A stretch of DNA of 64,000 nucleotides from positions 60,016-124,015 of the IMG/VR virus record IMGVR_UViG_3300033994_002454. One strand, given 5' to 3'. Position numbers and translations under genes: made by a program. Positions 1-8,435 of the stretch are shown here, piece after piece (within the stretch, counting starts at the first letter, position 1; the number at the start of each line of letters is the position of its first letter). This DNA is from a virus. The notes under the pieces are model-generated. The model was not told the origin of the DNA. It saw nothing but the letters and a program-made list of their open reading frames with translations, and did not search any database.

Positions 1-620
1 TCATCAACCTTACCATCCCATAAACCTATTTCTTTTAAACGTTTTTGTTGATAATCGTCTAATTGAAAATCAACCATTTCAGTCGTTTTATAAATTGTTT
101 GATGACCTTCTAATGACTCCATATCACGTTCAGTAAACACGTTTCCTAAGCGCAGAAAATAACAATTATAGCACGATAATTGACAGTTTCCATCCCTATA
201 GTTGTGTTTGTTACTGTCTTTAAAGAACATGATAAGGGGTATTTTACCATCTGCTTCTCGTTTTTCATCAAACCCACACCAATAGCATTGTTCAATTAAA
301 TATCCTCCTTCAATTAACTTAAATTTTAGTTTATCTGGGGAAAATGAAGATGGGTCTTCTCTTCCATTGACAATGTCCTCAATTGCAGGCATTTTTCTTC
401 CAAAGGGAGAATTGCTCATAAATTTTGGAATACCTTTACCTGATTGGTTTTTATGTAGGTCAAACAAGGACATGCCTGTAGCTTCGTCCTTGTAAGCTTT
501 CATAAACGGTTTAAGGTGCTGGTATGAGCAATTTAAATAACGAGCAGCTGCTTTAACCGAGCGAGTATGTTTCATTGCTCGTAAGCAATCCTCCTTTGAT
601 ATCGGTTTTGGGTGTGCCAT
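1..620 (-). CDS. Partial zinc-finger / HNH-like protein with N-terminal helix-turn-helix
   Basis: The reading frame opens with ATG at 620 (MAHPKPIS) and stays open for 206 codons to the window edge, so the C-terminus is missing. Residues about 21-45 look like a small helix-turn-helix (SVKAAARYLNCSYQHLKPF). Residues 112-115 (CYWC) and 150-153 (CYNC) form paired CxxC knuckles around a segment laid out like an HNH nuclease core, but the classic His residues are not obvious. It is probably a DNA-binding or HNH-related phage protein; the function is not certain. It starts one base beyond the stop of the DksA-like gene's neighbour and seems to end the same transcription unit. Confidence 0.6.
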   Translation of the reverse strand, partial: MAHPKPISKEDCLRAMKHTRSVKAAARYLNCSYQHLKPFMKAYKDEATGMSLFDLHKNQSGKGIPKFMSNSPFGRKMPAIEDIVNGREDPSSFSPDKLKFKLIEGGYLIEQCYWCGFDEKREADGKIPLIMFFKDSNKHNYRDGNCQLSCYNCYFLRLGNVFTERDMESLEGHQTIYKTTEMVDFQLDDYQQKRLKEIGLWDGKVD

Positions 621-621
621 A

Positions 622-936
622 TTATAGGTCTTCTAAACCATCCATTAAAGTGGTATCCCAATCAGATAGATCGTCTTCATCTGAATTCATTTCTGATTTG
701 TCTAAAACTTCAAATGTAGGTTGTTGTTTGTTTAATTTTTCAAATTTATCAAATTCTTCTGGTTCCATGATTACCATGTCTGTCCATGTATGGTCTTTTT
801 CTCCAAACATCATTGGTACTCCTCGTTTTGCTCCTGTTGTTGAGCAGTCAACACAAGTTTTTGTGTTGGGTAATGCTTTAACCCTTAGTGGGTTAATTTC
901 TTGTTGGCATTTAATGCATATTCTACTTTCCATCAT
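622..936 (-). CDS. DksA/TraR-type C4 zinc-finger protein
   Basis: This 104-residue protein starts with a four-cysteine finger, CIKC at residues 7-10 and CVDC near 28-31, separated by INPLRVKALPNTKT. That spacing, with the basic and proline residues between, is the DksA/TraR zinc-finger signature. The rest is acidic and lacks the long coiled coil of full-length DksA, so it resembles small TraR-like phage proteins. DksA/TraR proteins act at the RNA polymerase secondary channel; that role here is inferred from the finger alone. It overlaps the upstream gene by 14 bases. A second ATG one codon later is an equally good start. Confidence 0.6.
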   Translation of the reverse strand: MMESRICIKCQQEINPLRVKALPNTKTCVDCSTTGAKRGVPMMFGEKDHTWTDMVIMEPEEFDKFEKLNKQQPTFEVLDKSEMNSDEDDLSDWDTTLMDGLEDL

Positions 937-1306
937 ATCGTTTTAAAAATTTCCATAATTGTTGAGCTGTTTTTATAACATGCTGTTCTTCATTTTCATC
1001 TGTTAGTGGATACACTCCCCCATCAGGAGTCAAACTATCAAACACCCACCATAAAATAATTTCTGATTTTATTTCACCATAATGTTTTTCAAGTAACATT
1101 TTAGTGGATAGGTAAAATGGATTTTCATATTTATTCATCTGAAATCCCACTGTTGATAGAACAGCACCAACAGCTTCAATTTGGCAGAGTTGTTCTGTTA
1201 AATTTAAGAAGAACATTTCTTCTTTTTTTCTTAGAGATTTAGGATTTTCTTCCACTTTAGAGTGTCTTCCTATCAATTCACTTAGATTTTTGAACTTTTC
1301 TTTCAT
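923..1306 (-). CDS. Hypothetical protein, 127 aa
   Basis: No family was recognised. The protein has a basic, probably helical N-terminal third, a central hydrophobic helix (LTEQLCQIEAVGAVLSTVGF) and a tryptophan-containing C-terminal region. There is no signal peptide or clear membrane span. It overlaps both neighbours (14 bases downstream, 29 bases upstream), which points to translational coupling within one transcript. Confidence 0.6.
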   Translation of the reverse strand: MKEKFKNLSELIGRHSKVEENPKSLRKKEEMFFLNLTEQLCQIEAVGAVLSTVGFQMNKYENPFYLSTKMLLEKHYGEIKSEIILWWVFDSLTPDGGVYPLTDENEEQHVIKTAQQLWKFLKRYDGK

Positions 1307-1466
1307 AAACTTCTTTTACTTCAAATACATTTAAAAAATCTTCTATATTCATCTGTTTTTTAAACGCTGCTTGAAAAGCAGCATCATCTTCATTATCCGC
1401 ATCAAGTATTTTACCTTGAGGTTCTTTTGTTTTGTCTAGTTTATTGTAGTATACATATGTTTTCAT
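1278..1466 (-). CDS. Hypothetical protein, 62 aa
   Basis: A short charged protein starting MKTYVYYNKLDKTK, with an acidic middle (ADNEDDAAFQ) and a basic tail. No family was recognised. Its start lies one base after the stop of the sugar-nucleotide dehydratase gene, so it looks like part of the same operon. Packing and overlap are the main support that it is real. Confidence 0.5.
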   Translation of the reverse strand: MKTYVYYNKLDKTKEPQGKILDADNEDDAAFQAAFKKQMNIEDFLNVFEVKEVYERKVQKSK

Positions 1467-1467
1467 A

Positions 1468-2364
1468 TCATATATTTTTTGACAACCACTCTTTAAATTT
1501 TACTGTTTGAATTTTACCTAATTCACTTTTAAATTTATCGCAATCTAAAGCATATTTTCTATCATGACCTAGTCTATCTTCTACATATTTGAAATTTACT
1601 TCTTTTCCCAAAAGATCACTGATGATTTTTAATATTTCAATGTTTTGGTATCTTTCTCCAGTTCCAATATTGTAAATTTCTTTTACTCGATCAGACATAA
1701 GTAATTTGTAAATAGCAGCAGCGTTGTCATCTGCATGTATCCATTCCCTAATTTGCTTACCATCTCCATAAACCGGCACTTCCAATCCATTTTTGATTGA
1801 ATAGATAATTTTTGGAACGAATTTTTCTTTGTGTTGGTTTTCCCCATAATTGTTACATGTACGAGTAATCAAATAAGGAAAATCATATGTTCTACCAGCT
1901 GCCATTACTAGCAAATCTGAAGCTGTTTTTGTAGCTGAATAATATGAACTGGCTTCTAATGGGGTTTCTTCGTTTGATTCATCTCTATTTTCTCTATCAC
2001 CGTAAACTTCATCTGTTGAAATATGTAAAAACTTTTTTAAGTTAGGGTTTTTACGAGCTACTTCTATCATGTTGTAGGTACCTTCAACGTTTGATCTAAC
2101 AAACGGCAAACCATTTTTGATTGAATTGTCAACATGAGATTCAGCAGCAAAGTGGACTATATAGTCATATTCACCTAACTCTTCAGCAGACACATCACAA
2201 ATGTCTTTTTCAATGATTGGAGTTGGCTGTTTTATATTGTCTCTATTAGCTGCATATGTTGATTTATCTATTATCAATACTTCATGGTCAGTATTTTCAT
2301 TTAAATAATTTACAAAATGCGAACCTATAAATCCTAATCCTCCTGTTACTACTATTTTACTCAT
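1468..2364 (-). CDS. rmlB-like: NAD-dependent sugar-nucleotide 4,6-dehydratase (RmlB-like)
   Basis: An extended short-chain dehydrogenase of 298 residues. The Rossmann motif GGLGFIG is at residues 8-14, HISTDEVYG at 114-122 supplies the Thr-Asp-Glu set typical of dTDP-glucose 4,6-dehydratases, and YxxxK (Y142, K146) is the catalytic pair. It is shorter than usual RmlB (about 340-360), mostly at the C-terminus. The expected reaction is dTDP- or UDP-hexose to the 4-keto-6-deoxy sugar. It ends the glycan block and overlaps the upstream glycosyltransferase by 4 bases. No nucleotidyltransferase (RmlA) is in the window, so the substrate would come from the host. The exact nucleotide sugar cannot be told from sequence. 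Confidence 0.85.
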   Translation of the reverse strand: MSKIVVTGGLGFIGSHFVNYLNENTDHEVLIIDKSTYAANRDNIKQPTPIIEKDICDVSAEELGEYDYIVHFAAESHVDNSIKNGLPFVRSNVEGTYNMIEVARKNPNLKKFLHISTDEVYGDRENRDESNEETPLEASSYYSATKTASDLLVMAAGRTYDFPYLITRTCNNYGENQHKEKFVPKIIYSIKNGLEVPVYGDGKQIREWIHADDNAAAIYKLLMSDRVKEIYNIGTGERYQNIEILKIISDLLGKEVNFKYVEDRLGHDRKYALDCDKFKSELGKIQTVKFKEWLSKNI

Positions 2365-3116
2365 ATGTATTTTAAATTATTTTCTGGGTTATGTTTAATA
2401 TGGGTACCCCATTTGTATTGGGCGTATTGATGTCCTAGTTGTTCTGCTTGTTGTCTTTTTTCTCCGTTTGTTGAAACGGAAGCAAAATGGTAAAAGTGAC
2501 AATTCCAAGTTCGGATCATTTTTAAATTTGATAGGGAACATTTTAAGAAAAAATCCCAATCTGCTACCATTCCAAGTTCATAGTTTTCATCCCACCCACC
2601 TAAACGAATGTAATCATATTTGTTCATGAATATAGGTAAAGTTGAACCACTTTCTTCTTTTTTATCACCTGAAGCGTAGTGGTAATCATAGAGCCAAAAT
2701 TTTTCTAGATCAAATGTTTTTGGGTCTGTACCTAAATTTTCAATATGAAATTGGGGAAATATTGAAGGGTATGGTTCAATTTGGTTAGGTGAAATTACTG
2801 CCCCATCTTCCCAATCTTCCTCTAACGTAGTATCCCAAAAACGAGGAAACACATTGTCATCGTTTACAATTAATATTTTATCGTGTTGAGCGTTGTATAC
2901 TCCTAAATTTGTTCCCCTACACAACCCAACATTTTCTTCCATGTTAAGAACATCAATATGTTCAGACCATTTTTCAAGTACTTCTTTATTGATGTCGTAA
3001 AAACCATCTACAACAACTATAATTTGATTTTGATTTTGTTGTCCTTCAATCGCAGAACGTAAACATAAATCTAGAGCATCTGGAGATTTATATGTTGGTA
3101 TAATTACTGATATCAT
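2361..3116 (-). CDS. Family 2 glycosyltransferase (GT-A fold)
   Basis: This 251-residue protein opens with the typical GT2 strand MISVIIPTYKSPDALDLCL and has the metal-binding motif NDDN at residues 85-88, followed by a tryptophan/aromatic-rich acceptor region. It has no membrane span. It should transfer one sugar from a nucleotide donor onto a glycan; donor and acceptor are unknown. It overlaps the dehydratase by 4 bases and follows another transferase-like gene by one base, consistent with an operon that builds a short glycan. Confidence 0.8.
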   Translation of the reverse strand: MISVIIPTYKSPDALDLCLRSAIEGQQNQNQIIVVVDGFYDINKEVLEKWSEHIDVLNMEENVGLCRGTNLGVYNAQHDKILIVNDDNVFPRFWDTTLEEDWEDGAVISPNQIEPYPSIFPQFHIENLGTDPKTFDLEKFWLYDYHYASGDKKEESGSTLPIFMNKYDYIRLGGWDENYELGMVADWDFFLKCSLSNLKMIRTWNCHFYHFASVSTNGEKRQQAEQLGHQYAQYKWGTHIKHNPENNLKYI

Positions 3117-3117
3117 T

Positions 3118-3801
3118 TTAATTGTTTATTTGCTTCCAATCAATTGTAGGTGACATTAATCCTTCCATACAATGTGTTGATAATCCTGGGATAGGGGTAA
3201 GTACAAATCTTGATTTGGTTTGGGCTAAATGTAGAAATTTATTGTGATCACCTTTTATAGAAGTATGGTCTTCAAAATCATCTTCAAATACCTGTTTTGA
3301 AATAACAAAACTTCCACAAGTACTAGGAGTTGTTCTCCAGTGGTGTTTTTTAGTTGTAAAAATTTTAGAAGCTAAATCTTCGTACATTGGTAAAAAATAT
3401 TTGTCATTATGATCATATAAAGAAACATAATTTAATCCTTGGAAAGTTGAAAATAAATCTTCAATTTTTTCTACCCAATTTTCAACATGTAAATAATCAT
3501 TTTCTAAAAAATATACTAAATCTTTTTCTCCAATCAAAGTTTGTTTAGCTATTTTCCAAGTTTCCCAAAAAGATATTTGATCTGATTTTGCATCTATAGT
3601 ATGTAAAGTATATTTGTCTTGGTATTTTTTTACAAAGTTATTTTCAATACTTCCATCCATTATTAAGTGGAGGTCAACATTTTTACCTTCTATAGTGTTT
3701 AAAAGGTTTACAAAACACTTTTCAAAATCAAACCATTGAGGGCGATTTTTGTAATCTGAACCTTCTATATTATAATGTCTGTAAAATATGTGTATTTTCA
3801 T
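3118..3801 (-). CDS. Glycosyltransferase-like protein
   Basis: A 227-residue protein with a GT-A-like layout: an N-terminal strand-helix segment, then FLENDYLH near residues 118-125, where an acidic motif would bind metal and the nucleotide sugar. No specific family was recognised. It shares a 32-base overlap with the upstream gene and lies between recognised transferases, so a role in the same glycan is likely. It could instead be a glycan-processing protein of related fold. Confidence 0.6.
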   Translation of the reverse strand: MKIHIFYRHYNIEGSDYKNRPQWFDFEKCFVNLLNTIEGKNVDLHLIMDGSIENNFVKKYQDKYTLHTIDAKSDQISFWETWKIAKQTLIGEKDLVYFLENDYLHVENWVEKIEDLFSTFQGLNYVSLYDHNDKYFLPMYEDLASKIFTTKKHHWRTTPSTCGSFVISKQVFEDDFEDHTSIKGDHNKFLHLAQTKSRFVLTPIPGLSTHCMEGLMSPTIDWKQINN

Positions 3802-4633
3802 TAGAAGGTATATTTAAAATATTTGTAAAATAATTAGCAACATTGATAATTTGTTGTTTTTCTATTTGGATTAAATGTTCTCTTAATAAATGTCTAGTTT
3901 GAGATGCCTTTTCAATTTCTTCAACTCCAAAAGCGATCCCATATTTAAATATTGGTTGTTTATCTATAATGTTTTCTCTAGTTTCATTATCTGAGATTAT
4001 GATAGAGTTACAGCCACAAAGACTTGCTAAGGTACTTAAATGGGATTCAACATCATAACAATAAAAATTTTTACATGAGTTAAAGACATTAATTAAAAAT
4101 TCATCCCCACAATTAAAAGAAATTTCTACTGCTGTTGGTGAATGATATTTTTTAATAGAATTAACATTTTCTAATTGCTTTCTATATGTAAAACAGTCTT
4201 CAATATTTCTTTCTAATTTATAATCCTTAAAATAATCTAACTTAGAATCTGAAATATTAAGAATATTTTTAGGTTTAATCCCATCATAAAACCTTTCAGA
4301 ATAATAAATCCAATGGTCATTTTCTCCCCAAGTATCTTTTCTATTCAAGGTAACATGTCCTATGTTCATAATATACCTTACAATATTTTTTCCATTTAGT
4401 GGGTTCCCCCACACTATTTCAGGGTATATTATTAAATCGTTTTCTAAATCTATATCTGAAAGATAATAACCTTGAGATTTATATGCTGAACTAGTATAAA
4501 ATGGTTGATTATCTTGGATAAAAAACCCAGCATCATATCCTAAATTTAAAAGAATATCACACAATTTATGCAACACTATTATTCCTCCAGAATTAGGGTT
4601 ATATGATGGAGAATAAATAATTATTTTACTCAT
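3770..4633 (-). CDS. Glycosyltransferase-like protein (possible GT-B / GT4 type)
   Basis: The 287-residue protein starts MSKIIIYSPSYNPNSGGIIVLHKLC, the glycine-rich first strand and helix seen in GT4-type transferases. Typical C-terminal EX7E residues are not obvious and the protein is short for the family (usually 350 or more), so activity is uncertain. It overlaps its downstream neighbour by 32 bases and its upstream neighbour by 4 bases. It is tied by operon context to glycan assembly. Confidence 0.5.
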   Translation of the reverse strand: MSKIIIYSPSYNPNSGGIIVLHKLCDILLNLGYDAGFFIQDNQPFYTSSAYKSQGYYLSDIDLENDLIIYPEIVWGNPLNGKNIVRYIMNIGHVTLNRKDTWGENDHWIYYSERFYDGIKPKNILNISDSKLDYFKDYKLERNIEDCFTYRKQLENVNSIKKYHSPTAVEISFNCGDEFLINVFNSCKNFYCYDVESHLSTLASLCGCNSIIISDNETRENIIDKQPIFKYGIAFGVEEIEKASQTRHLLREHLIQIEKQQIINVANYFTNILNIPSNENTHILQTL

Positions 4634-5208
4634 TTTATTTTTTTAGCAGGAGTACCAACATACACCCCAGGTTCATTAATATTTTTAACAACACATGAGT
4701 TCATCCCAATAGTAGATAAACTGTGAATGTTTAATTTTTCTTTAATTGATGAATTTGTTCCCATATAGACACAATCATAGATTGTTACATTGCCTGATAC
4801 TATTGCTCCTGGCATAGCGCTGAAATAATCTCCTATTATTGTGTCGTGTCCTATATGGTTTGCTCTGTTTAATAGGGAATGTTTGCCTAATTTAATATTT
4901 GTAGTTAAAATACTATAGGCACCAATAAAACTACCTTCCCCAATTTTAATATCATCATCTAGTATTAGAGCAGTTGGATGAATATAGGTAAAATAAACCG
5001 TTTCTTTAGGTAACTTTTGAACCACATCAAACCTACTCTTACTATCTCCAATTGCTACCATCATATAATGAGTGGCAGGGTTAAATTCAGATATTGGTTT
5101 GGCTATATCATTAGCATACTCATCGTCAACATAAAATTCAACTTTTTCTCCTATTTGGGCTGCCACCTCTCTAGCATGCCCACCGTAACCATATAAAGCT
5201 AATTTCAT
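4630..5208 (-). CDS. NeuD/PglD-like sugar O/N-acetyltransferase
   Basis: A 192-residue two-part enzyme. Residues 1-65 form a small Rossmann-like domain with GYGGHAREVA near the N-terminus, as in PglD and NeuD. Residues about 75-190 are hexapeptide repeats (isoleucine/valine-led turns such as IKIGEGSFIGAYS) that build a left-handed beta helix, ending in VYVGTPAKKIK. The family acetylates amino sugars or sialic acids from acetyl-CoA. Lying beside an aminotransferase and a dehydratase, it plausibly N-acetylates an amino-dideoxyhexose. Overlaps on both sides show tight coupling. Confidence 0.8.
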   Translation of the reverse strand: MKLALYGYGGHAREVAAQIGEKVEFYVDDEYANDIAKPISEFNPATHYMMVAIGDSKSRFDVVQKLPKETVYFTYIHPTALILDDDIKIGEGSFIGAYSILTTNIKLGKHSLLNRANHIGHDTIIGDYFSAMPGAIVSGNVTIYDCVYMGTNSSIKEKLNIHSLSTIGMNSCVVKNINEPGVYVGTPAKKIK

Positions 5209-5858
5209 TATCTATTTGCTTTTGTATAAACTTCAAATTTAGATAAATCTGGGTATGGTAATTCTAGATCATTATTGTGTTTAGGAGTGCCATCCATGTT
5301 GTAAAATTGGTTCATTAGGAGTAATCCACGAGCAGCTAATTCAGGCATCATATAAAAATTCCAACCTAACATATCAAAATAATCATCATGGTATGAACAT
5401 TCACGTCTTCCACTATATCTAGCTCTTCTAAACCAAAGATAAGCATCATGGCTGTCTGTTAAAATAGCTCCACCTTTACTTAATTTAAAGTGTTTGTATG
5501 GGCCTGTAAATGAAATACACATATGTGTTTCAGGTTTGTACATGTTATGGGTAAAGCTTAAAGCAGCATCCCAAACATTACTTCCTTCTAATTGATATGC
5601 ACCTTTAATAGTTTTACCTTTAACCGGTTTAAAATTTACTTTTAATCCAGCATGTATAATTTCACATGGAACAGATGGGTATGTTCTAGAAGGAATGGTG
5701 ATTTCATCTGATGTAAGACTTTTATTTACGTAGTGTTCGTAATAAAGTGCTAAAAATAAACCATTTGATTGATTATCTACAGTTATCACATAAGGTGCTC
5801 CTGTATAGTCAGCTAAACGTTTTTCAAATTCGTTTGTTATATCATAAACATTTTTCAT
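5208..5858 (-). CDS. Short DegT/DnrJ/EryC1/StrS-type aminotransferase
   Basis: At 216 residues this is about 150 shorter than usual DegT-family enzymes (about 370). Visible landmarks are the PLP-pocket segment VDNQSNGLFLAL near residue 27, the aspartate in VWDAALSF, the probable PLP lysine in GPYKHFKLSKGG, and the later GWNFYMMPELAARG that matches the family's conserved active-site loop. The C-terminal small domain is absent. The expected job is transamination of a 4-keto (or 3-keto) sugar nucleotide. Whether the shortened form is active is unknown; an intact reading frame and conserved motifs argue against simple decay. Confidence 0.7.
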   Translation of the reverse strand: MKNVYDITNEFEKRLADYTGAPYVITVDNQSNGLFLALYYEHYVNKSLTSDEITIPSRTYPSVPCEIIHAGLKVNFKPVKGKTIKGAYQLEGSNVWDAALSFTHNMYKPETHMCISFTGPYKHFKLSKGGAILTDSHDAYLWFRRARYSGRRECSYHDDYFDMLGWNFYMMPELAARGLLLMNQFYNMDGTPKHNNDLELPYPDLSKFEVYTKANR

Positions 5859-6727
5859 AACCGGTTATATAAATTATTAATTTCTTTATTTAAATTTGTT
5901 TGAGCTTGTTCCCTAAACTCATCTTGTCTATTGATTAAATATAAATAATCTTTATAAGGATTCCAACGATACTTATAATTTTCAGCAACTAAAGTTTCAT
6001 TTAAAACATACTGTTGGATTTGGTATCCTTTTTGTTTCATTATATTACAACCTATCATTACATAGGTATCATCTACTCCATATGGACCAAATGAATCTGG
6101 GATATCTGTGGTTTTTAATAGTGGAGTAGAAATAAGGTTAAACCAACCTCCTCCAAATTTAAATTGATCTATGGGTTTTAAAGAAATATTTTCTCCTTTT
6201 TGGTATACTAGAAAATATGGGTCTAAAATTTCTAAGGTTTTTTGTGCTGTGTGGTTAGCATATTGGGGGTTTACTAAACAATCCCAACTATCATCCCACA
6301 ATTTTGTAAGTTGAGGAGAAATGATATAATATGGAATAGAAACCACTTTAGCAGCATTTACTATATATGCAAATAGTTCAGAAGAAAATATTAAATCAGT
6401 ATCTAGATAAAGAATATTATCTGCTTTAGTAGAACGGATAGCCTCTCTACGTTTATCATTACATCCTAAACATTTATTTTCTTGGTCAATTGTAAATTGG
6501 GTTTCACTCCAATCACATAATTTTTCAATTTGATTAAACTTATCAATAAAAAATTGTTTAGGTAGTTGAGATTTACTCCAATCAATTAAGTTTAAGTTTA
6601 ATGTAACATCTAAAATTACTTTATCTTCTTTTTCTAAATAATAGCTACCTTGTTTTAGTTGTTTAATTTGCCATTCAAACCAATCAATTTCCTGAGGTAA
6701 TAAGTGAATAACTATTTGTGTTGTCAT
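5855..6727 (-). CDS. Glycosyltransferase-like protein with DTD motif
   Basis: A 290-residue protein with LYLDTDLIF around residues 127-135, a DxD-type motif after a strand as in GT-A enzymes, and a GGGWFNL segment followed by FGPYGVDDTY, reminiscent of acceptor-site loops. No precise family was identified. It overlaps the aminotransferase by 4 bases and lies between glycan enzymes, so sugar transfer is the best guess. Confidence 0.6.
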   Translation of the reverse strand: MTTQIVIHLLPQEIDWFEWQIKQLKQGSYYLEKEDKVILDVTLNLNLIDWSKSQLPKQFFIDKFNQIEKLCDWSETQFTIDQENKCLGCNDKRREAIRSTKADNILYLDTDLIFSSELFAYIVNAAKVVSIPYYIISPQLTKLWDDSWDCLVNPQYANHTAQKTLEILDPYFLVYQKGENISLKPIDQFKFGGGWFNLISTPLLKTTDIPDSFGPYGVDDTYVMIGCNIMKQKGYQIQQYVLNETLVAENYKYRWNPYKDYLYLINRQDEFREQAQTNLNKEINNLYNRL

Positions 6728-6728
6728 A

Positions 6729-7313
6729 TTAAAACCAAGTATTAACTTTAACTCCCATATTTTGAATGGTTTTTACTAAGTCATCTACTGTATGTTTAGA
6801 TTCGGAAGGCATAAATCTTTCATGAAATTCAATGTATATCTCTTTTATTCTCAGGATAGTTTTTTCTTTTATAAGATGCCTTAAAACTTGAAACTCACTA
6901 CCTTCAATATCCATTTTGCAAATTATATTAGAATCTTCAGGAAATTGTAAAATAAAATTGGAAAAATTTACACTGGGGACTTTTACTTGTGTATCATATC
7001 CTGGGTGGTTAAATCCTATTCCGTTAATAGAGGAACCCCATCCATCAATATCTGAATATCCGTCTGAAGGGGAGCCTGTTTTGCTTTTTTGGTGGTTTTC
7101 TTGGTTAAAAATTACAAATCCATCTTCTACCCAAACTGCTTTATTATAAGGTGTTATATTAAGTGGTAATTGCTTAATTCTTTCATGTATATTACAAGCA
7201 GGATTAGCTTCAAATGTGTGTATTTCAAAACTATCATCAATGATTCCTCTGTTATAAAAATCGATTAACCCTTCACATAAATGAGTTCCACAATCTAAAA
7301 AGATATTTTTCAT
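6729..7313 (-). CDS. FkbM-family methyltransferase
   Basis: This 194-residue SAM-dependent enzyme has FEANP at residues 34-38 (the acidic end of strand 2 that binds the ribose of SAM) and KMDIEGSE at 133-140, the hallmark of the FkbM family. FkbM proteins usually O-methylate sugars or polyketides, which here would cap or decorate a glycan. It sits in the glycan operon, one base from one transferase and overlapping the other by 4 bases. Confidence 0.85.
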   Translation of the reverse strand: MKNIFLDCGTHLCEGLIDFYNRGIIDDSFEIHTFEANPACNIHERIKQLPLNITPYNKAVWVEDGFVIFNQENHQKSKTGSPSDGYSDIDGWGSSINGIGFNHPGYDTQVKVPSVNFSNFILQFPEDSNIICKMDIEGSEFQVLRHLIKEKTILRIKEIYIEFHERFMPSESKHTVDDLVKTIQNMGVKVNTWF

Positions 7314-7933
7314 AACGTATCGTATAAATTATTTTGTTTTTCTTGTTTCTGAATAGTTTTTGGATGATATAAAGCCCATTCTTCTTCTGTTGGGAGGTAA
7401 GCAAATTGTTTATAACCACTAAGCCTTTCATGTACTTTATTTACCCATTTTATTTCAGGACGGTTTTTGTAAATTCGGGTTTGAAAATCAGGCCAATTTA
7501 CCCAACCATCTTGATTTACTCCCCATCTCCATTTTTGAATATGTTCTAGGGTTAAACCTTCTACTGTATTTACTCTAGGTATAGTAAACGTTTCTACAAG
7601 TGGATTGTTTTCTAAGACATAAGGTAAATTGTTAATTAAATTTTCATGAGGTATCTCATCAGCATCAATCTGGAAAATGTAATCACCATTACACAAACTG
7701 GTCAATTTATTTTTCCAGTCTGCGAAATGGCGATCAAATTTTCCTTTGTGCCATGAAAATTCTCCATTTATGGAGTGGGTGCGGAGAAAACTTTCCACTT
7801 CGGGGTCACCATTTGCTTCATCAAATAAAATCACTATGTTGTCTTGTATGCGTTTGTGACGAAGCAAAAAGTTCACTAAACGTTGAATTTCAATAAATTC
7901 GTTACAGACTGTGATTGCGTATGTAATTTTCAT
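7310..7933 (-). CDS. Family 2 glycosyltransferase (WaaE/KdtX-like)
   Basis: A 207-residue GT2 protein: MKITYAITVCNEFIEIQ begins the nucleotide-binding fold, QIDADEIPH (D90, D92, E93) is the metal motif, and the C-terminus has KWVNKVHERL like LPS-core glycosyltransferases of the WaaE group. It is short but has all the visible landmarks. It begins a transcription unit: a TTTGTATAATA motif ends 8 bases upstream of the ATG. It overlaps the FkbM gene by 4 bases. Confidence 0.8.
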   Translation of the reverse strand: MKITYAITVCNEFIEIQRLVNFLLRHKRIQDNIVILFDEANGDPEVESFLRTHSINGEFSWHKGKFDRHFADWKNKLTSLCNGDYIFQIDADEIPHENLINNLPYVLENNPLVETFTIPRVNTVEGLTLEHIQKWRWGVNQDGWVNWPDFQTRIYKNRPEIKWVNKVHERLSGYKQFAYLPTEEEWALYHPKTIQKQEKQNNLYDTL

Positions 7934-7940
7934 GTGCTCT

Positions 7941-7953
7941 TATTATACAAAAC
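7941..7953 (-). promoter_or_regulatory. Promoter-like motif (TTTGTATAATA)
   Basis: The coding strand reads TTTTGTATAATAAG just upstream of the GT2 gene start at 7933, in the short gap after the gene ending at 7968. TATAAT matches a consensus -10 box. Related motifs recur before other unit starts. No convincing -35 box was seen, and the leader would be very short. Confidence 0.45.
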
Positions 7954-7967
7954 ATTTTTTAAATATC

Positions 7968-8435
7968 CTAACTATTTTGAAAGATTCCAATATGATCTAA
8001 AGCTTCAATATAGTCACGTTCTGCAAACATTTTCATGTTTTTCATATCCATTCTATATTTCATAAACTCTCCTGGTTTGCCAGGGATTGGATATTTTTCT
8101 TTATCTTCTTCTGAAACCTTAATGGCTTTAACAGCTGCCCATCCCCAATTAGAGATGCTTGAACCATTAGCAAATATCATACCTAATTCAGGCTGGTTAA
8201 TTGTGTTTGGAAGCCAAATTAAACCAGTTTCAGGGTCAGTCCAAGCTAAATCTTTGTATAGCTCAGGTAACGTTTCTATTTGTTGTTTGTAAAACTCATG
8301 GTCTTCGGTCATAAATGAATTTGTCCAAAATCCACAAGATAAACTTAAATAGTTATATATTTCAGGAGCAACTTGTGTTTTATAGCACAAGTCGCCTCCT
8401 GATTTAGGACAGTTAATTATTTCTTCGTGTTGCAT
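7968..8435 (-). CDS. Hypothetical phage protein, 155 aa, NCPKSGGDLCYK motif
   Basis: The family has no function known to me. The N-terminal stretch NCPKSGGDLCYK contains two cysteines, and the mid region (SLSCGFWTNSFM, GLIWLPNTINQP, NGSSISNWGWAAVKA) is aromatic and compact, suggesting a small globular domain. A lysine/methionine-rich C-terminal helix follows. It overlaps the upstream GT4 gene by one base. It might serve the glycan block, but nothing in its sequence proves that. Confidence 0.6.
   Translation of the reverse strand: MQHEEIINCPKSGGDLCYKTQVAPEIYNYLSLSCGFWTNSFMTEDHEFYKQQIETLPELYKDLAWTDPETGLIWLPNTINQPELGMIFANGSSISNWGWAAVKAIKVSEEDKEKYPIPGKPGEFMKYRMDMKNMKMFAERDYIEALDHIGIFQNS

Noticed and set aside
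575-946. Plus-strand open frame of 123 codons
   Set aside because: It lies opposite the DksA-like gene, has no family features and low-complexity serine content; no other plus-strand gene is supported anywhere in the window.
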